From assembly GCA_013397115.1 (NCBI GenBank), contig VWZW01006867.1, positions 868,001 to 932,000 of the forward strand: a DNA stretch of 64,000 nt, written 5' to 3'. Shown here one piece after another: positions 51,923 to 61,646 of this stretch. Source of the stretch: Edolisoma coerulescens (taxonomy: Eukaryota > Chordata > Aves > Passeriformes > Campephagidae). Every line of letters begins with the position of its first letter. Within the stretch, counting starts at the first letter, position 1. A model generated the notes under the pieces. It was not told the DNA's origin. It saw only the letters and a list, made by a program, of their open reading frames with translations, and did not search any database. A program made the translations under genes and the position numbers.

Positions 51923-54900
51923 CTGCAATATAAATGTAGAAATTATGAGAAATGGCACTTCTGTTAGTCAAAGAAATGCAACAATTATGCCAGTACGATG
52001 AAATAAATACATTAAAACAATGAAGGAAATAACTAATAGTTTGGGCTGAAATGTATGATTTATTACAAAAATCAAATCAAATCTGCACTGAATTCTATAC
52101 AGTGAGCTAAATTAAATCTGCTAATCGCAAGAAATTTAAAGAAATTTTAACAGTTTTGATTTTTATGGAAGTACACTAGACAAAGTGTAGAATATACAGA
52201 TCTATATTCCTTGTTCTGTGTCATCTTCCCCAGGTGTAGGAGGATGGACCACAGGGAAATGGCTGTAGTTCCTAGTACATGGGCTGTCCCTAAGCAGGCT
52301 GACATGTTCAGGCAGCTCGCAGCTAGCCTGCTCTGCTCCCCAAAGCAACCAGCAGCTGTAACAAATGAAAACAAGTCCTGTGTTTTCTCAAAACCAAGAG
52401 GAGGGCAGGGCTCACACCTTGGTTCATTGAAGAGCTACGTTCTCCTCAACTGTAAATCACTGCGGACCCAGGAGCGGTGTTTTCCTGAACTGAGCTTTGC
52501 TCAAGTGGGCTAAGTTCCATGTTTTCTGCCTTCCCAGTACTTACATCTGACAGCAGTCTATCCAGGTTGGAATCACTGGCTAGTTTTCTTTTATCTTCAG
52601 GGAGTTCTTCCATCTCCCCATAGAGCTCCAGATTGAGGCGAGCAAGTTTCTCCTGCATACTCCGCACATGCTCCATCTGCTCTATGGAACATTCATTTCC
52701 TAAAAGGACAGGCAAAAACTTTAGATAAAGAAACCCAAGAGTGCAAATGAAGGTATGAAGAATTTGCTTTCTGGATTTCTCACTGTCACTATTGAAGTTT
52801 GTCATCCCATTTGATGTTTTGTTGTGCCAAATTTATAATGGCTACCAAACGTTTTAAGAGTTTTTTAGAATGCACATGGTTCTTCTATACTCCTGAATTT
52901 TTCTCTGATTCAGAAAGGCCTTGTTTTTTAACTTTAAATAAGACCAAAGTAAACCTTTTTTCTAATTTTGATTAATCTGAGGGTTGCTTTCTTGGAACAG
53001 ATGGTTTATATAATACAGACTTCTTGGGTTCTTTTGTAAAATCAGTGTGGAATTGACACGCTGACCTAAAACTGAACCTGCAAGAGCACATATGCATCTC
53101 TCTACTTAGTACAGGGGAAAAAAGGAAGCAAAAATGGGTAAGGATTTTTCTAAAACCTCTATCAACTCTGAGGCTGTAAAAATAGTAAGAAGCTAAGACA
53201 GAAGAGTAACCTGGGTAAAATGCAGCTTGCATTGAATTTCGTAGAAGTTGTTACCAATAGTCTAAAATGTTCATATGCAGCAAAACTGGGTGCTAAATAC
53301 AGTTACTTCTTCCTACACTATCATGAAGAAGTGGCTTTAAACTTGGTATCTTAAATTCATAAGGAAAGGCGCTTCCATGCTGGAAGGAATAATGAAATGT
53401 CATATGAATAATCTCACAACACAGACAACCTTACAATGGGACTATAATTTTAAAATGCAGTAAGATGTATTAATTATGTTAATTTCATGTGACAGAGTCC
53501 AACTGACAACTGGCAGTCTGTCCATGCAGCACACTTGTTTGCAAATGTTACCATTGTATAGCTATAAAAACCAACTATTGTACACACACAGTTCATGGAT
53601 TTACCAAATGCCTGAAGTTTGCCAGAGTGGAAGTCATTCAAGAGACTCAGAAGTCCCCTTTCCATTTCCTGCACATCTGATACATCTGTGAGAAAAGAAT
53701 GCTGGATTGGTGCTGCCTGTGCCCCTTTTGCTTCACCTCCTGGAGGTTTGGCTTTCTCTTTGATTACGCTAAAAAAAAAAAAAATTAAACAAAACAAATA
53801 TTACTTCCTGCTTTCAATTTCACTGTAAATTTGAAATGTAAGGAAGTTTACAGCTGGGCTTTGAAAATTAAATGGGAAATATATAGTGCATATTTCAGTC
53901 ACTGCTTTTAAGATAAAAACTGGACCACTGGTTTGTCTTAAAAATAAAGAACATCGCCATCTCAACATTTTGATACTGCAAAATAAAGGGTTCCAACAAT
54001 CTATAGGAAACATCAATGGACCACACGTCTCTGATGGCCATCTTAGTAATCTACAGTGGGCCAACATTACCCAGCAGTGACACACAAGGCATTAGCACAG
54101 AAAAGACCTCTAAGAGCACTGAGTCCAACCATTAACCTAGCACCGCCTTGTTCACCACTAACCCATGTCCCCAAGTGCCACACCCACGTTTTCTGAACAT
54201 TTCCAGGGATGATGATTCCACTACTCCCCCAGGCAGGCATTACCTACATAAAATCACCCCAAAAGCATCTACAAAATCTCTGCAAGCCAGGGAGAAACAC
54301 CCTCAAAAATCATCTCCTCTTGTCACAAACATCTCTAGACCACAACCCATGTGGAAAACAACTGGTTATAACCTATACTGGAAGCTGACCTTGCCTCCAC
54401 ATACATATTCCTAGAGCTCTTTCTTTCAACCCACAAATAACATCCCAGTTTTGTAAATCTCACCATCAAAACCACTCCCCCACTACTCTAATGTACCAAA
54501 TGAAACTAGTCCATGCCCAAACATTGGAAATAATAATTCTTTTTCCAGCCCACCAGCTTCTGTGGTCTACAAACATCATATAGACTGTATGCTGAAACAA
54601 CCAGCAGTCCAACAATCACCATATCCAGTTCAACTCAGAGCACCACATCTCAGTTTAGGTTCTGCTTCAATTTCAGATTTAATGGTTTGTACAACAGAAA
54701 GGTCATCCATTTTTTCCACCTGATTCTGATGTTTAATAATATACTATTGGTCTTGGAAAACTTACTTCATTGGATCCTTGCAGGTGAAATGAAAATTAAT
54801 TAAATACTCCTAGTCCATTATCACAACAGCAGTTCATCCTCACATTGTTATGTCAATTACCTCTCCTGCTTGGAAAGTTCAAACAAGTGTCTGTATTAGC

Positions 54901-56129
54901 ACTGCTTGGTAAGCTTAACAATTGTGCCAAGAATGTCCAGAACTTAAAGAAGAAAGGACATCTTCTCTAGACAATCTCGTGGACTGCAAGAAATTAATTT
55001 CTAGTAAATCCCAGGAGAATGTTGAGACTTGAGTAGACTGTTCAGTCAACTGCAGAAGCCACCAATTTATAGCATGTTAGTATTTACTAATATTTCCCTC
55101 AAAGTATTAACACAATTTTCCTGAAAAATAATGTATAGACTTGACATTGCAGAAATTTATTATTCATCAGGCCAATACTGGATCCTTCAAACAGACTCTC
55201 TGTGCTGATGCTGACAGTTCTGTATTTAATGTTCAGCTAAAACTTAGAGGTCAGTAACTTCTGCTGCCTCTCTCCAGCTAACATTTCACTTTAGAATTCC
55301 TCTTCATTTATTTATCTACTGTGTCTGCCACAGCCAAGAAACACATTTTCTAACATGCAGGAAAATAAACATTCTCAAACGGAACCAGACATATCATCAA
55401 CAAAAACCAAACTATTCTGACATGGTACTTTCTGAAGAACTGAATGTCTCTCTTTATGCAAGATGCTGCCCCAACTGAGAGATCCCAAATCACCTGGAAA
55501 TTCCAACTCTAGCTCATCCTGTGCTATTTATGTCCTTCATTTCTTGCCATACTTGTCAGTTCCAGCCTTGCAGTTATGTAATATTTTATTTGTTGCTCAC
55601 AGCTGTACACCTGGGGTTCTACTGTCTCCCATGTGATGCCCAAATCTGATCACCCAACTCATGTCTTTCACCAGTCACATCAGGTTATACCCTGCTTCAG
55701 CTAAATTATTGTATGAGCCTACAACATTGTGTAACATTTCATAAAGCTTACAAAAAGAGTGTAAAACACTTTCCATTTCTGTATAACCGTTATATAACCA
55801 TTATATTGCATTAAACACAAATCATTTTGCTAAAAAAACCCACATCATCAAAACTTTTCACAAGTCTGAAATTCTTCCATCTCAGCCAGTCTAAACAACC
55901 TTTAGACTGTCTTAGCATTGCCAAGTTTCTGGCTCTCACTTCCTCGAAGTCTGCAGATGCCCTGAGCTTACCGTTTTAACTTTGGTTTTTGTACGGCAGG
56001 CTGAGGGGCAGGGTTGGAAAAGGCTGTACTTTTACTGACTGGCACTGAGCTTTTCTTGGAGTTAGCAACCTGAGCAGAGTGACTGGTTGATGATTTGGGG
56101 CTCCTCCTCTTGATTTTCCGTTCTTCCAT
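51866..56129 (-). CDS. CCDC28A: CCDC28A, coiled-coil domain protein 28A (4 coding exons)
   Basis: This is the gene-level entry; coding exons are 56129-55972, 53768-53605, 52699-52545 and 51922-51866. They join in phase to 534 nt, 177 residues plus stop. The protein starts MEERKIKRRSPKSS, has a basic Ser-rich N-terminus, the conserved IQHSFLTDVSDVQEMERGLL block, and a coiled-coil (NECSIEQMEHVRSMQEKLAR and following). CCDC28A is a small, poorly characterised, predicted coiled-coil protein; I assign no biochemical function. The start at MEERK corresponds to an internal Met of the longer human form; extra upstream 5' exons are probable. It faces REPS1 tail to tail, conserving the mammalian neighbourhood. 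The C-terminus after LEELNSS differs from the mammalian one. Confidence 0.93.
52545..52699 (-). CDS. CCDC28A: CCDC28A third coding exon (coiled-coil)
   Basis: Reads (G)NECSIEQMEHVRSMQEKLA, RLNLELYGEMEELPEDKRKL and ends SDSNLDRLLSD before donor GTAAGT. Leucine and glutamate heptads indicate a coiled-coil. Reading through the donor would instead add about 35 unrelated residues and a stop near 52446, a possible retained-intron isoform. Confidence 0.95.
53605..53768 (-). CDS. CCDC28A: CCDC28A second coding exon
   Basis: A poly-T tract and AG acceptor precede the exon, which reads (R)VIKEKAKPPGGEAKGAQAA, then PIQHSFLTDVSDVQEMERGL, and ends HSGKLQAFG split before donor GTAAAT. This is the most conserved part of the protein. 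164 nt. Confidence 0.96.
53769..55971 (-). other. CCDC28A: CCDC28A intron, 2.2 kb
   Basis: GT...AG intron containing an old CR1 3'-end fragment at about 54091-54305. The rest is AT-rich with no other recognised feature. Confidence 0.85.
54091..54305 (-). mobile_element. Degraded CR1 3' region
   Basis: The + strand reads AAGACCTCTAAGAGCACTGA, then GTCCAACCATTAACCTAGCA, ATGTCCCCAAGTGCCACA and CCAGGGATGATGATTCCACT, all the familiar reverse complement of the CR1 3' untranslated region. It is diverged, and its limits are approximate. Confidence 0.75.
55972..56129 (-). CDS. CCDC28A: CCDC28A first coding exon
   Basis: ATG at 56129-56127 begins MEERKIKRRSPKSSTSHSAQ and the exon ends APQPAVQKPKLK plus two bases of an Arg codon before donor GTAAGC. 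Basic and Ser/Pro-rich. The upstream sequence on the minus strand is consistent with a 5' UTR; no in-frame longer start was established. Confidence 0.92.
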
Positions 56130-56479
56130 TTCTTCCAATTTACTGCATCTAGACTAATGTCTTGTCCTTCACATGGAAGAAAGGAAAGTAAGAAACATCC
56201 ATTAAAACTGGCATTCACAATAAAAGCAAGTGGAAAGACAGCTCGTGGAAATGAAACTTGTAGTTCCTTCAGAGACGACCAGTCACTCATTTCTGAGAAC
56301 AAGAGAATCCAGTTTCTAGGAGAAGATGCCTGGCCTGCTTGATCAGCAGAACAGGCAGGAATTAAAATCTCCATCAGCCAACAGGTACCTCCAAATTATC
56401 TCAAGCTTTATGTCCCGTGGCTTACGGCTAGAAAACACCATGACTGTTTAGGCCCACGTCAGGGAAAACACTGACGAGT

Positions 56480-56894
56480 GCTGGGGCACGAGGATGCTAC
56501 GACTCATCCGTGCCAAAGAGCCTCCTCCGCAGGGAGCGGCGGTGCTGTGGGGAAACTCAGCCGACGCCGAGTTGTTGTTACTGCTACAGGAGTTGGTGTT
56601 ACACACTTGTTACTGCTGTGACACGCACGTTGTTACTCTTACAGCTCTTGCTGCTGTGACAGGGCCACCGACGGGCCCTGCCCAGCGCCGCACACACAAC
56701 CCACGCTATGTGCGGTTACCGGGCGCTCCCTCGCCACCTCCTCGCCGGGGAAACGCCTCTGACACCCGTTACACCCCGGAGACGGCCGAGGGCACCGCGA
56801 CGTGACCCCCGGGCGCCATCGCGGACCCGCCACCACTTCCCGGGATGAGGAGATCCCTGCCCGCAGCACCGGCAGCGCCCGCCGTGTGCCGCCG
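56480..56894 (-). promoter_or_regulatory. CCDC28A: CpG-rich 5' region of CCDC28A
   Basis: GC content and CpG density rise sharply from about 56,500 to the gap (for example around 56690-56890), in contrast to the AT-rich gene body. This is the expected place for the CCDC28A CpG-island promoter and non-coding first exon. The exact start site cannot be seen, and the island runs into the gap. Confidence 0.55.
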
Positions 56895-57798
56895 NNNNNN
56901 NNNNNNNNNNNNNNNNNNNNNNNNNNNNNNNNNNNNNNNNNNNNNNNNNNNNNNNNNNNNNNNNNNNNNNNNNNNNNNNNNNNNNNNNNNNNNNNNNNNN
57001 NNNNNNNNNNNNNNNNNNNNNNNNNNNNNNNNNNNNNNNNNNNNNNNNNNNNNNNNNNNNNNNNNNNNNNNNNNNNNNNNNNNNNNNNNNNNNNNNNNNN
57101 NNNNNNNNNNNNNNNNNNNNNNNNNNNNNNNNNNNNNNNNNNNNNNNNNNNNNNNNNNNNNNNNNNNNNNNNNNNNNNNNNNNNNNNNNNNNNNNNNNNN
57201 NNNNNNNNNNNNNNNNNNNNNNNNNNNNNNNNNNNNNNNNNNNNNNNNNNNNNNNNNNNNNNNNNNNNNNNNNNNNNNNNNNNNNNNNNNNNNNNNNNNN
57301 NNNNNNNNNNNNNNNNNNNNNNNNNNNNNNNNNNNNNNNNNNNNNNNNNNNNNNNNNNNNNNNNNNNNNNNNNNNNNNNNNNNNNNNNNNNNNNNNNNNN
57401 NNNNNNNNNNNNNNNNNNNNNNNNNNNNNNNNNNNNNNNNNNNNNNNNNNNNNNNNNNNNNNNNNNNNNNNNNNNNNNNNNNNNNNNNNNNNNNNNNNNN
57501 NNNNNNNNNNNNNNNNNNNNNNNNNNNNNNNNNNNNNNNNNNNNNNNNNNNNNNNNNNNNNNNNNNNNNNNNNNNNNNNNNNNNNNNNNNNNNNNNNNNN
57601 NNNNNNNNNNNNNNNNNNNNNNNNNNNNNNNNNNNNNNNNNNNNNNNNNNNNNNNNNNNNNNNNNNNNNNNNNNNNNNNNNNNNNNNNNNNNNNNNNNNN
57701 NNNNNNNNNNNNNNNNNNNNNNNNNNNNNNNNNNNNNNNNNNNNNNNNNNNNNNNNNNNNNNNNNNNNNNNNNNNNNNNNNNNNNNNNNNNNNNNNNN
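56895..57798. other. Assembly gap (904 N)
   Basis: A run of 904 N within a GC-rich region. Any open frame crossing it is meaningless. Confidence 1.
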
Positions 57799-57942
57799 CC
57801 CTGGTCCCTCAATCTCCTGCCTGTAATTGCACTCCAGCCACAGTCTGCGCGGTACTGAATAGGCCTCAGCCAATTTTGATTTTTAGGACTACCCTGAGCA
57901 CCGGGCGCCTCAAATGAGTGTTTTACACTGTATGGAAAATTA

Positions 57943-58171
57943 CAGAGTCATTAGGGTTGGAAGGGACCTCTGGAGATCATCCAGTGCCACCCCCCTGCCG
58001 AGGCAGGGTCACCTAGAGCAGGCGACACAGGAACGCGTCCAGGTGGGGTTTGAATGTCTCCAGAGAGGGAAACTCCACGGCCTCCCTGGGCAGCCTCTTC
58101 CAGTGCTCTGCTGTCCTCAGTGTAAGGAAACTATTCCTTATGTTAAGGTGAAACNTTGAGGTGAACCTTCT
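57943..58171 (-). mobile_element. CR1 3'-end fragment in copy A
   Basis: The + strand reads AGAGTCATTAGGGTTGGAAG, GGACCTCTGGAGATCATCCA and onward through CAGCCTCTTCCAGTGCTCTG, a well-preserved CR1 3' region on the minus strand. The single N at 58155 falls in it. Confidence 0.85.
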
Positions 58172-58446
58172 TTGACTTTGTGGAGCCCTAATCAGGGACC
58201 TGACTCGTTTGTAGCCTTTGTTACCTGTATTCATTGGCATAAGTTTACAGCCAACTGAACTGTACTTACACAGGCGGCAACCGAGCCCACCGGACAATTA
58301 TCCTCAGATCTTGCAAGGCATCGCTGTCTTCAGATAGGGTCAGTAATAGGAATTCTCTCCAAGAGGACATGCTGGAAGAACTCCGTATATGGCTCACATG
58401 GAGCTATATGGACTAGGAATGCCACCAGTGGAACAGCAAGTTCCAG

Positions 58447-58703
58447 ACGACAAGAGGACATAGTATTAAACTGAGCCAGGGCAGATTTGGGTTGGACATT
58501 AGGAGGAATTTCTTTACACAAAGGGTCATTAGATATTGGAATGGACTGCCCTGGAAGGCAGTGGAGTCACAGTCCCTGGAGGTTGGTAAAGTGAGACTGG
58601 ACGTGGCACTGAGTGCCAAGGTCTGGTTGACAAGGTGGTGTTCGGTCACAGGTTGAACTCGATAATCTCAGAGGTCTTTCCCAACCGAATTGTTTTCTGT
58701 GAT
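58447..58703 (+). mobile_element. CR1 fragment, opposite orientation, copy A
   Basis: Reads GACAAGAGGACATAGTATTA, then TTGGACATTAGGAGGAATTT, and ends TCTCAGAGGTCTTTCCCAAC...TGTGATTC, the sense strand of a CR1-type 3' region. With the minus-strand piece it forms a tail-out inverted pair. Confidence 0.8.
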
Positions 58704-58985
58704 TCCGTAGCCCCGGAGGGTGAAGGCTGGGAGGAGGGCAGAGCGGGCGGCAGGGGGCCGTGCCCGGGGGACTCGGGGCCGTGTCGGTGCCACCCGCAGG
58801 ACAGGCGCGGGACGGGCCCCCGGCAGTGCCGCTCCCCGCCCGCAGGGGGCAGCACCTCCCCGCGCGCCGGGGCTCCCGGCGGCCGCTCTTTTCCCGGCTC
58901 CCCGGCTCTCCCTGCGGAGGCACCGCGGGCGAGGAACGGGTCTCAGGGACAAGGAGGACCCATCCTCATCCCCGCGACAGACATG
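58704..58985. promoter_or_regulatory. CpG-rich block with CTCF-like site, copy A
   Basis: A GC-rich block of about 280 bases with many CpG, directly after the CR1 end. It contains CCCGCAGGGGGCAG at 58839-58852, close to the CTCF consensus core. Open frames in it on both strands are composition artefacts. Confidence 0.45.
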
Positions 58986-59586
58986 CCCGGAACGGCTAAC
59001 GATCCCAGTTAAACGAGGAACCCTGCTGCCACGCTGAGCTGGATGCAGCTGTGTCATTTCCGACCTGGATTTCAGTCCTGAGTCGTTGGCTTGCGGGAAC
59101 TTAATTTTCAAGGCAGGCCTGATAATTAGCAGGGTGTGCCTGAGTAATTAACGAGTTCAGCCCCACCAAGTCTGTTTCCTAGTGCCGGCGCTATTGCATT
59201 TCTGGTCATCACTTCTCACCTTAGTGCTCCCTGTCAATGATGGCTTTGTGGACTTGAATGGTCGGCACATCTTTCCTGCCCATGGCTGGTAGCCTGAGCT
59301 GTTTTCCCCCCATCTGACAGTAGTTTGTTGCCTAGAGAAATGAACTTATCAACTATCTCTACAACTTGTCAGCTTGAATTTCTTCCACCTGCAACGAGAT
59401 CTTATGTTTTACTTGAGAAGCGTGTTGTTCACACCTGTATGTTTTCTGATGAAGACTCTCAGACATTATTCATTCACACACCAGCTGTGAAGGGTGGTAT
59501 AATCTGCATCACCCACAGTGAAAACATTGACCAAAAGCTTTGGTATTGACCAAACATGACCAAAAGCAAATACTGGTATTTGNCGG

Positions 59587-59602
59587 ACTACAGCTCCCAG
59601 AA
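59587..59602 (+). promoter_or_regulatory. ZNF143/Staf-like promoter element
   Basis: ACTACAGCTCCCAGAA closely matches the core of the ZNF143 (Staf) site ACTACAATTCCCAGAATGC, usually found in CpG-island promoters close to the start site. The following bases (CCTTCGCGGCGCGAGGCGGG) are CpG-rich. It probably belongs to the CCDC28A promoter once copy A is removed (inference). Confidence 0.5.
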
Positions 59603-59637
59603 CCCTTCGCGGCGCGAGGCGGGCTGGGGGCCAGCGT

Positions 59638-59829
59638 TTCATGGCCGTCACGGCCAAGGGTTTCACCCAAAATACCTGCTCTAAGTCCATACGTGTTAAA
59701 ACACACGGGGAAAAACACTGCACTGCCGACCTCTTCATGGCCGTCACGGCCAAGGGTTTCACCCAAAATACCTGCTCTAAGTCCATACGTGTTAAAACAC
59801 ACGGGGAAAAACACTGCACTGCCGACCTG
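59638..59829. repeat. 96-bp tandem repeat, two units
   Basis: Two units of 96 bases (59638-59733 and 59734-59829), apparently identical. Because 96 is divisible by three, the open + frame from 59641 repeats a 32-residue unit beginning MAVTAKGFTQNTCSKS. Each unit starts with the near-palindrome GGCCGTCACGGCC. There is no evidence that it is translated. Confidence 0.85.
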
Positions 59830-60019
59830 TGGTGCTTTTCCCAGCTGGCGCCGTGCGTTTGCGCTCTGCCTTCTCCCCTGCTCACTCAATCTCCTGCCTG
59901 TAATTGCACTCCAGCCACAGTCTGCGCGGTACTGAATAGGCCTCAGCCAATTTTGATTTTTAGGACTACCCTGAGCACCGGGCGCCTCAAATGAGTGTTT
60001 TACACTGTATGGAAAATTA

Positions 60020-60235
60020 CAGAGTCATTAGGGTTGGAAGGGACCTCTGGAGATCATCCAGTGCCACCCCCCTGCCGAGGCAGGGTCACCTAGAGCAGGC
60101 GACACAGGAACGCGTCCAGGTGGGGTTTGAATGTCTCCAGAGAGGGAAACTCCACGGCCTCCCTGGGCAGCCTCTTCCAGTGCTCTGCTGTCCTCAGTGT
60201 AAGGAAGCTCTGCCTCATGTTGAGGTGAAACTTCT
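60020..60235 (-). mobile_element. CR1 3'-end fragment in copy B
   Basis: Same CR1 segment as 57943-58171 but uninterrupted; it ends with GTTGAGGTGAAACTTC, the normal continuation of the element. Confidence 0.85.
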
Positions 60236-60510
60236 TTGACTTTGTGGAGCCCTAATCAGGGACCTGACTCGTTTGTAGCCTTTGTTACCTGTATTCATTG
60301 GCATAAGTTTACAGCCAATTGAACTGTACTTACACAGGCGGCAACCGAGCCCACCGGAAAATTATCCTCAGATCTTGCAAGGCATCGCTGTCTTCAGATA
60401 GGGTCAGTAATAGGAATTCTCTCCAAGAGGACATGCTGGAAGAACTCCGTATATGGCTCACATGGAGCTATATGGACTAGGAATGCCACCAGTGGAACAG
60501 CAAGTTCCAG

Positions 60511-60767
60511 ACGACAAGAGGACATAGTATTAAACTGAGCCAGGGCAGATTTGGGTTGGACATTAGGAGGAATTTCTTTACACAAAGGGTCATTAGATAT
60601 TGGAATGGACTGCCCTGGAAGGCAGTGGAGTCACAGTCCCTGGAGGTTGGTAAAGTGAGACTGGACGTGGCACTGAGTGCCAAGGTCTGGTTGACAAGGT
60701 GGTGTTCGGTCACAGGTTGAACTCGATAATCTCAGAGGTCTTTCCCAACCGAATTGTTTTCTGTGAT
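60511..60767 (+). mobile_element. CR1 fragment, opposite orientation, copy B
   Basis: Identical to 58447-58703 as far as read. Confidence 0.8.
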
Positions 60768-61049
60768 TCCGTAGCCCCGGAGGGTGAAGGCTGGGAGGAG
60801 GGCAGAGCGGGCGGCAGGGGGCCGTGCCCGGGGGACTCGGGGCCGTGTCGGTGCCACCCGCAGGACAGGCGCGGGACGGGCCCCCGGCAGTGCCGCTCCC
60901 CGCCCGCAGGGGGCAGCACCTCCCCGCGCGCCGGGGCTCCCGGCGGCCGCTCTTTTCCCGGCTCCCCGGCTCTCCCTGCGGAGGCACCGCGGGCGAGGAA
61001 CGGGTCTCAGGGACAAGGAGGACCCATCCTCATCCCCGCGACAGACATG
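60768..61049. promoter_or_regulatory. CpG-rich block with CTCF-like site, copy B
   Basis: Second copy of the same block; the CTCF-like sequence is at 60903-60916. Confidence 0.45.
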
Positions 61050-61646
61050 CCCGGAACGGCTAACGATCCCAGTTAAACGAGGAACCCTGCTGCCACGCTG
61101 AGCTGGATGCAGCTGTGTCATTTCCGACCTGGATTTCAGTCCTGAGTCGTTGGCTTGCGGGAACTTAATTTTCAAGGCAGGCCTGATAATTAGCAGGGTG
61201 TGCCTGAGTAATTAACGAGTTCAGCCCCACCAAGTCTGTTTCCTAGTGCCGGCGCTATTGCATTTCTGGTCATCACTTCTCACCTTAGTGCTCCCTGTCA
61301 ATGATGGCTTTGTGGACTTGAATGGTCGGCACATCTTTCCTGCCCATGGCTGGTAGCCTGAGCTGTTTTCCCCCCATCTGACAGTAGTTTGTTGCCTAGA
61401 GAAATGAACTTATCAACTATCTCTACAACTTGTCAGCTTGAATTTCTTCCACCTGCAACGAGATCTTATGTTTTACTTGAGAAGCGTGTTGTTCACACCT
61501 GTATGTTTTCTGATGAAGACTCTCAGACATTATTCATTCACACACCAGCTGTGAAGGGTGGTATAATCTGCATCACCCACAGTGAAAACATTGACCAAAA
61601 GCTTTGGTATTGACCAAACATGACCAAAAGCAAATACTGGTATTTG

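Larger units (their letters stand above)
57808..59582. repeat. Duplicated block, copy A (probable assembly artefact)
   Basis: Nearly identical to 59885-61646: the offset is 2077 up to about 58130 and 2064 from 58171 on, with an irregular stretch around the single N at 58155. It starts at the end of the 904-N gap and stops exactly at the single N at 59583. Only a few substitutions are visible outside the N region (for example at 58256 and 58295). Confidence 0.9.
59885..61646. repeat. Duplicated block, copy B (intact)
   Basis: The uninterrupted version of the duplicated sequence, continuous with unique sequence on both sides (59584-59884 and 61647 onward). It is the likely true copy. Confidence 0.9.

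Noticed and set aside
52446..52544. Read-through of CCDC28A third exon into 35 further residues
   Set aside because: A consensus GTAAGT donor directly follows LLSD, and the expected next exon (LEELNSS) was found at 51922. Read-through is at most a minor isoform.
55976..56374. 132-codon minus-strand frame overlapping CCDC28A exon 1
   Set aside because: It is out of frame with the recognised MEERKIKRR coding frame.
56716..57917. Long open frames of 337-385 codons on both strands
   Set aside because: They consist almost entirely of the 904-N gap read as unknown residues.
58567..61175. Paired open frames of 69-147 codons in the CpG-rich blocks
   Set aside because: The same frames occur in both copies because the DNA is duplicated; the content is Pro/Arg/Gly/Ala composition artefact, open on several frames at once.
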